Assembly: GCA_022839995.1 (NCBI GenBank)
Contig: JALHIN010000014.1
Location: 1 to 64,000 of the forward strand
Direction: 5' to 3'
Length of the DNA stretch: 64,000 bases
DNA from: 79-D21 sp022839995
GTDB taxonomy: Bacteria > Synergistota > Synergistia > Synergistales > 79-D21
In this document: one piece after another, positions 58,354-64,000 of the stretch
Layout: the number at the start of each line of letters is the position of its first letter
How positions within the stretch are numbered: the stretch's first letter is position 1
The notes under the pieces: generated by a model
What the model was told of the DNA's origin: nothing
Seen by the model: the letters and a program-made list of their open reading frames with translations, nothing else
Database searches by the model: none
Made by a program: the position numbers and the translations under genes

Positions 58354-60422
58354 AGGAAACACCGGGACTTGAATCTTCGATCCTGACGCTGAAAGGTGTC
58401 GGGAAAACCCGTGAAAGGATCCTGAGGTCGCTTGGGGTGAGCACCCTGAGGGACCTCTTTCTGTATTTCCCGAAGCGATACGAGGATCGGCGCCGGATCG
58501 TCCCCATCCACGAGCTGGAGGAGGGAAAACCGGCGCTTCTGGTGGGGACGCTTACCTCCCTTGAGTTCTCGAGAGGGGTCAGGCACGGGAAAGGCGGAGT
58601 CCGGTCCGTTCTTTCCGCGGTCTTCGAAGATCACGGCGAGACCCTCCTCGTCAAATGGTTCAACGCCTCCGGCGTGGTTTCCCGGCTTTTTGAAGGGACG
58701 CGAATTGCGATCTACGGCAGGGCCGAAAAAGGAAGGGGCGGCTGGGAAATGACCAATCCCGGCTTCGAGATCCTTGAAAACGAAGCCTTCCCGGAAACGG
58801 GGATCCTCCCGGTCTATCCCCTCGCAGCCGGGTTGAGACAGAAGACCCTCAGAAGGATCATGAGGGATCTGATTCGGGGACAGGGTGGCCGCTTGCTCGA
58901 GGAAACCCTCCCCGGGGAACTGAGAAGACGCCAGGGGCTCGTGGGCTTGCGGGAAGCGATCGAAACCCTCCATTTCCCGCCGAATGAAGAAGCCTGGAGG
59001 GCTGCAAGGAAAAGAATCGTCTTCGAGGAGCTTTTCCAGCTGCAGGTGAAGCACCGGAAGGCCCGGCTCGAGGAGGCATTCCTCAGGAAGGCACCGGTCA
59101 TTCACGCGGGAGAACGGACGAAATCATTCCTTGAAAGAGGATTGCCATTTCGACTGACGGAAGACCAGGAAAGGGCCCTTGGAGAAATCTTGAAGGACTT
59201 GGAGAGTTCCGTTCCGATGAGGCGCCTTCTCCACGGAGAAGTGGGCAGCGGCAAGACGGCCGTGGCACTCGGAGCGGCGATGGCCGCCATCGAATCCGGG
59301 CAGCAGGTGGCTTTTATGGCCCCGACCGAAGTGCTCGCGAGACAGCTTCACACGAGGGCTGCGGGGCTTTTTTCCTCGGTCGGAGTGGGTTGCTGGCTCC
59401 TGGCGGGAAAGGAAACCTCCCGGGGGAAGGGAAAACGCCTTTCTCCGGCCGAGGCGTGCGTTCCGGGTCTGTTCTTCGGCACGCAGGCCCTTTTCCAGGA
59501 AAAGACCGAATGGAAAAACCTGGGGCTGGTGATCATTGACGAACAGCACCGTTTCGGAGTTTCACAAAAAGCTGCACTCGTTCGAAAAGGGAATTCGCCC
59601 CACCTCCTGGTGATGTCGGCCACACCGATACCGCGCTCGCTCGCCTTGACCGCTTATGGAGAGCTGGACCTGACCCGTTTGAACGGCAGGATTCCGGGAA
59701 GAAAGCCGGTTCGAACCTGTCTCCTCGAAAAACGGGACCTGAAGGGCCTTTTTCGCCGGGTCCGGGAGGAAGTTGCCTCTGGGGGCCAGGTTCTCTGGGT
59801 CTGCCCCCTCCTGGAAGAAAAGGTGCCGCGGAAGGCTGTTCCCGTCCGGGAAAGGTTCCAGTGCATCCAGAAAGAGCTGCCGGATCTCCCGTCGGGTTGG
59901 ATACACGGAAAAATGGCACCGCACGAGAAAGAGGAAGCCGTGAGGCGGTTTGAGGACGGTGAAACGAAGATCCTGGTTTCAACAACGGTCGTTGAGGTCG
60001 GGATCGACCTCCCCGGGGCGACGGTGATCGTGGTGGAGAATGCGGAGTGCTTCGGGCTATCCCAACTCCACCAGCTTCGGGGCCGCGTGGGACGCGGTCA
60101 ACGGGAAGGCGCCTGCGTGCTCCTCGTTCCGTCACGAAGCGAAGGCACGGTAGAGCGGCTGTCGGTTTTCCTGCAGACAACAGACGGGTTTGCCCTTGCC
60201 GAAGCGGACTTGCGCCTGAGAGGACCCGGTGCCCTGTGCGGAGTGCGGCAGCACGGGGTGACTGAATTCAAGCTTGCCGACCCTTCGCGCGATAGAATCC
60301 TGCTTGAAAGGGCCAGGGATGAAGCCGGTAGGTTGAGGCCTGAAGACGGGTTGCTGGCTTTTTCTTCATGGGTTTGCGCGGACCCGGGTGAGGCCCTCAC
60401 CGGCATCCCCTTTCTGGGATGA
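58350..60422 (+). CDS. recG: ATP-dependent DNA helicase RecG
   Basis: A branch-migrating helicase of 690 residues acting on stalled forks. The N-terminal wedge/OB domain begins L-K-G-V-G-K-T-R. Helicase motif I is G-E-V-G-S-G-K-T near residue 295, motif II I-I-D-E-Q-H-R-F-G, and motif VI is Q-L-R-G-R-V-G-R-G. It starts at GTG 58350. Length is normal. recX overlaps its stop by 4 bases. Confidence 0.95.
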   Translation: MKETPGLESSILTLKGVGKTRERILRSLGVSTLRDLFLYFPKRYEDRRRIVPIHELEEGKPALLVGTLTSLEFSRGVRHGKGGVRSVLSAVFEDHGETLLVKWFNASGVVSRLFEGTRIAIYGRAEKGRGGWEMTNPGFEILENEAFPETGILPVYPLAAGLRQKTLRRIMRDLIRGQGGRLLEETLPGELRRRQGLVGLREAIETLHFPPNEEAWRAARKRIVFEELFQLQVKHRKARLEEAFLRKAPVIHAGERTKSFLERGLPFRLTEDQERALGEILKDLESSVPMRRLLHGEVGSGKTAVALGAAMAAIESGQQVAFMAPTEVLARQLHTRAAGLFSSVGVGCWLLAGKETSRGKGKRLSPAEACVPGLFFGTQALFQEKTEWKNLGLVIIDEQHRFGVSQKAALVRKGNSPHLLVMSATPIPRSLALTAYGELDLTRLNGRIPGRKPVRTCLLEKRDLKGLFRRVREEVASGGQVLWVCPLLEEKVPRKAVPVRERFQCIQKELPDLPSGWIHGKMAPHEKEEAVRRFEDGETKILVSTTVVEVGIDLPGATVIVVENAECFGLSQLHQLRGRVGRGQREGACVLLVPSRSEGTVERLSVFLQTTDGFALAEADLRLRGPGALCGVRQHGVTEFKLADPSRDRILLERARDEAGRLRPEDGLLAFSSWVCADPGEALTGIPFLG

Positions 60423-60859
60423 TGGGAATGAGCCGAAAATCACGACTTCGAGAGACATTGGCCGCTCATCTTTCGAGGTGGCCGAAGACGGTCCTGGAGG
60501 CACGGCGATGGCTGGGAAAAAAAGGGGCCGAGGAGCAAGAGGCGGAGGAAATCCTTGCAGAACTCGAGGTCGCCGGCTTCCTGGACGATCCCCTTTACGC
60601 ACGCCTCTTTGTCGAAGGGCACTCGGGCTGGGGCCCAGCCCGGCTCCGGCAAGAACTGCGACGACGGGGCATCAGCGGGCCCGTTGCAAAGGAGGCCATC
60701 GAGGAGTTGGTGGATCCCAGGGCCGCGGAAGAGCTGGTGCGCGAATGGAGGAAAAACGGCGTCGATGACAGGCGGATCGCAGCGAGGCTGGCGAGAAGGG
60801 GATTCTCCTCCAGGGAGGCCTGGAAAGCCTTGAATTCTTCTTGTCCAGGAGCGGAATAG
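60419..60859 (+). CDS. recX: RecX family regulatory protein
   Basis: An all-helical protein of 146 residues made of RecX repeats (A-R-R-W-L-G-K-K-G near 30, F-L-D-D-P-L-Y-A-R-L-F-V-E near 53 and L-R-Q-E-L-R-R-R-G-I near 75). RecX modulates RecA filaments. The usual partner recA is not adjacent. recG is there instead. ATG 60419 and ATG 60428 are both possible starts, and neither has a strong ribosome site. Confidence 0.82.
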   Translation: MMGMSRKSRLRETLAAHLSRWPKTVLEARRWLGKKGAEEQEAEEILAELEVAGFLDDPLYARLFVEGHSGWGPARLRQELRRRGISGPVAKEAIEELVDPRAAEELVREWRKNGVDDRRIAARLARRGFSSREAWKALNSSCPGAE

Positions 60860-60869
60860 AAGATAGAAT
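60841..60869 (+). promoter_or_regulatory. Candidate promoter of rny-ymdB-spoVS
   Basis: TTGTCC (60841-60846) and TAGAAT (60864-60869) are 17 bp apart, at the end of recX, leaving a leader of about 80 bases before rny. Confidence 0.5.
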
Positions 60870-60956
60870 ACGCTCGGACTCACGGTGTTCTGTCAACGAC
60901 AAACGACAATCAGGCAGCATGCCGTACTTTGACAAATGAACAGGGGTGAAAGAAGC

Positions 60957-62486
60957 ATGTCGTTTATTGCACTTGTGGCAGGTGTCGCTTTCGGCCTTGC
61001 CATTGGATATTTGTTGCGAAGGTACCAGGACGAGAGGGCTTTGCAGGGAGCCGGGACTCAAGCCCAGAAGCTGATCAAGGACGCGATTTCCGAAGGGGAG
61101 GCCCGGAAAAAGGAGCTTCTCGCGGAGGGCAAGGAAGAAATTCAACGGCTGAAGCAGGAAGCGGATCGCGAAATCCGCGAAAGGAAAGCCGAACTCCAGA
61201 GGCAAGAGCGAAGGCTCGAACAAAAGGACGAGAACCTTGATCGGAAACTGGAATCCCTCTCAAAGAAGGAAGAAGAACTCAGGGCAAAGCAGGAAGAGGC
61301 ACAGAGAAGGCTTGATGAAATCGAAGCGCTGAAACGGCAGCAAATCGAACGCCTGGAAGAAGTCGCAGCTTTAACCCGGGAGGAAGCCAGGGCCATTCTC
61401 CTGAAGGAAGTGGAAGAGGAAGCCGGCCACTTCATCGGGCTCCGGCTCAAGGAGCTCGAGGAAAAGGCAAAAAGGGAATCCGAACGAAAGGCCCGGGAAT
61501 ACATCACGACCGCGATTCAAAGATGTGCGGTAGAGCAGACTTCGGAAATCGCCGTAAGTGTTGTCAGTCTCCCTTCAGACGAAATGAAAGGCAGGATCAT
61601 TGGCCGAGAAGGGCGCAACATCCGGACCTTCGAAACCATAACGGGAGTTGACCTGATCGTCGATGACACTCCAGAGGCGGTTGCGCTGAGCAGTTTCGAC
61701 CCCGTTCGCCGGGAGGTAGCACGCCTTTCCCTTGAAAGGCTCGTCGTCGATGGGCGGATTCACCCGGCTCGAATCGAGGAAGTTGTCGACAAGGCGAGGA
61801 AGGATGTCGAGGAAATGATCCTGGAGGCCGGCGAGAACGCTCTCCTGGAGGCCGGTGTAAAGAACCTGCATCCTGAATTGCTCAACATCCTCGGGCAGTT
61901 GCGTTTCAGGAACAGCTACGGCCAGAATGCCCTTGCACATAGCCTCGAGGTAGCGCACATCGCAGGCATCATGGCAGCCGAGCTGGGGCTCGACGAGGCG
62001 CTGGCACGACGGGCCGGACTTCTGCACGATATCGGGAAGGCCGTCGATCATGCGGTGGAGGGGCCTCACGCGATGATCGGGGCCGACCTGGCAAGGCGCC
62101 ACGGCGAAAGCCTGGAGGTTGTCAACGCGATTGCATCGCACCACGAAGACGAAGAACCTCAAACCCTCTACGCGGTTCTTGTGGCTGCGGCAGACGCGGT
62201 CAGCGCGGCACGTCCTGGGGCCAGGCGGGAGAGCCTGGATGCCTATGTCAAACGGCTGGAAAAGCTCGAACAGATCGCGAAGACGTTCAACGGAGTCACG
62301 AAGGCCTTTGCGATGCAGGCCGGTAGAGAAGTGCGGATCATGGTGAACCCTGGAATAACCGATGACGGGGAAATCCAGAAGCTGGCCTACGACATCGCCA
62401 GGAAGATCGAGAACGAAATGAAATACCCGGGACAGATCAAGGTGACCGTCATCCGGGAATCCAGGGCCTTCGAATACGCGAAGTAG
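60957..62486 (+). CDS. rny: Ribonuclease Y
   Basis: A membrane-bound endoribonuclease of 509 residues that starts mRNA decay. One N-terminal transmembrane helix (residues about 3-20) leads to a long charged coiled coil (about 30-190). Then come a KH domain (K-G-R-I-I-G-R-E-G-R-N-I-R near 205) and an HD domain (H-S-L-E-V-A-H near 330, H-D-I-G-K). It starts at ATG 60957 after AGGGGTGA. An upstream ATG at 60936 lacks a ribosome site. Confidence 0.96.
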   Translation: MSFIALVAGVAFGLAIGYLLRRYQDERALQGAGTQAQKLIKDAISEGEARKKELLAEGKEEIQRLKQEADREIRERKAELQRQERRLEQKDENLDRKLESLSKKEEELRAKQEEAQRRLDEIEALKRQQIERLEEVAALTREEARAILLKEVEEEAGHFIGLRLKELEEKAKRESERKAREYITTAIQRCAVEQTSEIAVSVVSLPSDEMKGRIIGREGRNIRTFETITGVDLIVDDTPEAVALSSFDPVRREVARLSLERLVVDGRIHPARIEEVVDKARKDVEEMILEAGENALLEAGVKNLHPELLNILGQLRFRNSYGQNALAHSLEVAHIAGIMAAELGLDEALARRAGLLHDIGKAVDHAVEGPHAMIGADLARRHGESLEVVNAIASHHEDEEPQTLYAVLVAAADAVSAARPGARRESLDAYVKRLEKLEQIAKTFNGVTKAFAMQAGREVRIMVNPGITDDGEIQKLAYDIARKIENEMKYPGQIKVTVIRESRAFEYAK

Positions 62487-62493
62487 GAACGAC

Positions 62494-63273
62494 ATGAAGA
62501 TCCTTTTTATCGGCGACATCGTCGGTAGTGCGGGCAGGAGGGCCGTTGCGGCCCTTCTGCCGCGTCTCAGGAAGGAAGACGGGCCTTTTGATTTCGTCCT
62601 TGCAAACGGCGAAAATGCAGCTGCCGGTTTTGGCCTGACGGAAAGGGTCTTTCGCGAAATCCTGGACCTCGGGGTGGATTGCATGACTTCTGGAAACCAC
62701 GTCTGGGACAAACGCGAATTCCTGGAAATTTTGGCGGGCGAAAAGCGTATCCTGCGGCCTGCGAATTACCCCCCAGGATGCCCGGGACAAGGAGTTGCCA
62801 TCCTGGGGCGAGGAGACAGGCGGCTTGCAGTGGTCAACCTTCAGGGGAGGGTCTTCATGCCGATGATCGACTGCCCCTTCAGGGCGGCGGACGCGATCCT
62901 CCAGGATGAGAACATGCCTCCCTGCATTCTGGTTGATTTTCATGCGGAAGCCACCTCGGAAAAGAAGGCTCTGGGGCTATACCTTAACGGGAGGGTATCT
63001 GCCGTGATTGGAACCCACACGCATGTTCAAACCGCGGACGAGACCATCCTGCGCGGAGGAACGGCCTACCAGACGGATTGTGGAATGACGGGCGGACACG
63101 GAGGGGTCATCGGCATGAGAAAAGACGGGGTCCTGCCCCGTTTCCTTACCGGAATGCCCACGAAGTTCGAGGTCTGCGAAGAAGAGATCCGGCTAAACGC
63201 GGTGCTCGTCGAGATCGACGATGAGACCGGAAGGGCCTTTGAGATCCGAAGGATCGACGTCCCCCTCGACTGA
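62494..63273 (+). CDS. ymdB: YmdB family metallophosphoesterase
   Basis: A 259-residue calcineurin-like phosphodiesterase of the YmdB/TIGR00282 family (in Bacillus a 2',3'-cyclic nucleotide phosphodiesterase). Metal ligands: G-D-I-V-G near residue 7, N-G-E-N, S-G-N-H-V-W-D near 66, D-F-H-A-E near 148 and G-T-H-T-H-V near 175. It starts 7 bases after rny, the conserved rny-ymdB pairing. Confidence 0.93.
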   Translation: MKILFIGDIVGSAGRRAVAALLPRLRKEDGPFDFVLANGENAAAGFGLTERVFREILDLGVDCMTSGNHVWDKREFLEILAGEKRILRPANYPPGCPGQGVAILGRGDRRLAVVNLQGRVFMPMIDCPFRAADAILQDENMPPCILVDFHAEATSEKKALGLYLNGRVSAVIGTHTHVQTADETILRGGTAYQTDCGMTGGHGGVIGMRKDGVLPRFLTGMPTKFEVCEEEIRLNAVLVEIDDETGRAFEIRRIDVPLD

Positions 63274-63313
63274 TTCAGAGGCGGGGAGAATCGACGTTGA
63301 AGGACGTGGAAAC

Positions 63314-63580
63314 ATGGCTGACGAAACGCTGAAGGTAGGGGCAACGAGCGATCCCAAGACCGTGGCCGGCGCTATTGCGGCAATCGTCCGTTCCGGGAGG
63401 GAAGTCGAAATTCAGGCGATCGGTGCCGGTGCCGTCAACCAGGGAGTGAAGGCCATCGTGGTTGCAAGGGGGTACTTGGCTCCGAACGGGATCGATATCT
63501 GCTGTATCCCGGCCTTTTCGGAAATCGAGATCGACGGAATGGAACGCACGGCAATCAAGCTGATGATCCGGGCAAGGTGA
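63314..63580 (+). CDS. spoVS: Stage V sporulation protein S (SpoVS), Alba-fold
   Basis: An 88-residue SpoVS, close to the Bacillus size and pattern (L-K-V-G-A-T-S-D-P-K-T-V-A-G-A-I-A at the start, I-Q-A-I-G-A-G-A-V-N-Q near 40, F-S-E-I-E-I-D-G near 70). It is a small dimeric nucleic-acid-binding-like fold. It starts at ATG 63314. The gene follows rny-ymdB, as in many non-sporulating bacteria, so a sporulation role is not implied. Confidence 0.93.
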   Translation: MADETLKVGATSDPKTVAGAIAAIVRSGREVEIQAIGAGAVNQGVKAIVVARGYLAPNGIDICCIPAFSEIEIDGMERTAIKLMIRAR

Positions 63581-63608
63581 AAAAAGCGGGGCGAAGCCCC
63601 GCTTTTTT
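63580..63608. terminator. Bidirectional terminator between spoVS and hypE
   Basis: A perfect 13-bp inverted repeat (63580-63592 with 63596-63608) begins with six A and ends with six T residues around a GAA loop. It serves both the plus-strand spoVS and the convergent minus-strand gene. Confidence 0.9.
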
Positions 63609-63634
63609 GTTTTCCGTCTCTGCGCTGGAGAGCA

Positions 63635-64000
63635 TTAGCAGATTCGCGGCAAGATTTCACCGACAGGCATGTCGAGAATCCTGGATCCTCCAAACCGTGT
63701 GTTCAGCGTGACCCACCGGGGGTGCTTCTCCGTAACGATGCCGATCCTGGATGCAAATTCCCCGTACTTCGATCGGCGGAGCCTATCCAGGACGGGTTCT
63801 GTTTCTTCCGGCGAAACAGCGATCAACATGCAGCCTTCGCAAGCCAGGTGGAACGGGTCGAAACCGAGGAGGTCGCATACGGAAGCGACAGGAGCGGGAA
63901 CGCAGACTGCAGCTTCTTCGATCTCCATTCCAAGGCCGGAAGATTCCGCCCATTCACAAAGCACCGTCGCGAGACCACCGCGGGTGCAGTCCCGGATGGC
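63635..64000 (-). CDS. hypE: Hydrogenase maturation protein HypE, C-terminal part (runs off the window)
   Basis: The last 121 residues of a protein from the AIR synthase/HypE family. The visible part opens at D-C-T-R-G-G-L-A (D-P-T-R-G-G in most HypE), goes through a C-E-G-C-M-L-I-A-V block and ends G-G-S-R-I-L-D ... L-P-R-I-C. The terminal P-R-I-C is the HypE tail whose Cys becomes thiocyanate for the cyanide ligand of NiFe hydrogenase. The 5' part lies beyond 64000. Its presence implies a NiFe hydrogenase in the genome. Confidence 0.85.
   Translation of the reverse strand, partial: AIRDCTRGGLATVLCEWAESSGLGMEIEEAAVCVPAPVASVCDLLGFDPFHLACEGCMLIAVSPEETEPVLDRLRRSKYGEFASRIGIVTEKHPRWVTLNTRFGGSRILDMPVGEILPRIC

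Noticed and set aside
63314..63580. SpoVS as evidence of endospore formation
   Set aside because: SpoVS is widespread in non-sporulating bacteria beside rny-ymdB, and no other sporulation gene is in the window.
1..64000. Insertion sequences, prophage, integrons, CRISPR arrays, genomic island borders
   Set aside because: No transposase or integrase-like protein, no spaced direct repeats, no duplicated att-like sequence next to the tRNA, and even base composition and codon use throughout. Every intergenic gap is under about 200 bases.

Overview
This window is about 64 kb of gene-dense, GC-rich (roughly 58-60 percent) bacterial chromosome. No stretch longer than about 200 bases lacks a gene, and I see no insertion sequence, phage, CRISPR array or integration site. 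The gene content points to a strictly anaerobic, amino-acid- or peptide-fermenting bacterium, most likely of the phylum Synergistota. The evidence is a CstA peptide/carbon-starvation transporter, a 2-oxoacid:ferredoxin oxidoreductase, 2-amino-3-ketobutyrate CoA ligase, a complete branched-chain amino acid ABC transporter, tryptophanase, type III glutamine synthetase, and anaerobic (NrdDG) plus B12-dependent (NrdJ) ribonucleotide reductases with no aerobic one. Start codons are often TTG or GTG, Shine-Dalgarno sites are strong, and genes frequently overlap by 4 bases.

Layout. 1-3.1 kb: tRNA-Val, a ferritin-like protein, an orphan Trp-rich protein and cstA. 3.1-7.7 kb: a zinc-ribbon protein, then a tight operon of a metallochaperone, korA-korB, a Cys peroxiredoxin, a selenocysteine peroxiredoxin (in-frame TGA at the catalytic position) and a secreted superoxide-reductase-like protein. 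7.8-11.0 kb (minus strand): a histidine phosphatase, folP, folK and a secreted protein. 11.1-18.1 kb: a CIRCE-controlled hrcA-grpE-dnaJ cluster without dnaK, followed by prmA, rsmE, mtaB, hinT, rpsU and yqeY. 18.1-21.5 kb: nrdR-nrdD-nrdG. 21.5-27.5 kb: kbl and livJHMGF. 27.5-32.1 kb: pgsA, an M20 peptidase, an MFS permease and tnaA.

32.1-46.8 kb holds secA, a secreted protein with a degenerate transglutaminase look, argS, an FtsB-like protein, rpsF-ssb-rpsR, a DUF2232-like membrane protein, rplI, dnaB, an O-antigen ligase-like protein and, on the minus strand, type III glnA. 46.9-53.5 kb: a minus-strand aldolase/flavoprotein pair and a plus-strand coupled cluster DUF72-queD-folE2-hydroxyacid dehydrogenase-rRNA methyltransferase-HAD phosphatase. 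53.5-60.9 kb: nrdJ, a HlyD-like protein, yggS, sepF, divIVA, recG and recX. 60.9-64 kb: rny, ymdB, spoVS and the 3' part of hypE, which runs off the window.

The genes fit a picture of peptide and amino-acid uptake (CstA, Liv), deamination and cleavage (TnaA, Kbl, the M20 peptidase), ferredoxin-linked oxidation of 2-oxoacids (KorAB) and protection of those oxygen-sensitive enzymes. The most notable single item is the selenocysteine peroxiredoxin at 6894-7394. Read through the TGA it contains no cysteine at all, and it is followed by a candidate bacterial SECIS hairpin and a superoxide-reductase-like exported protein that has lost one expected iron ligand.
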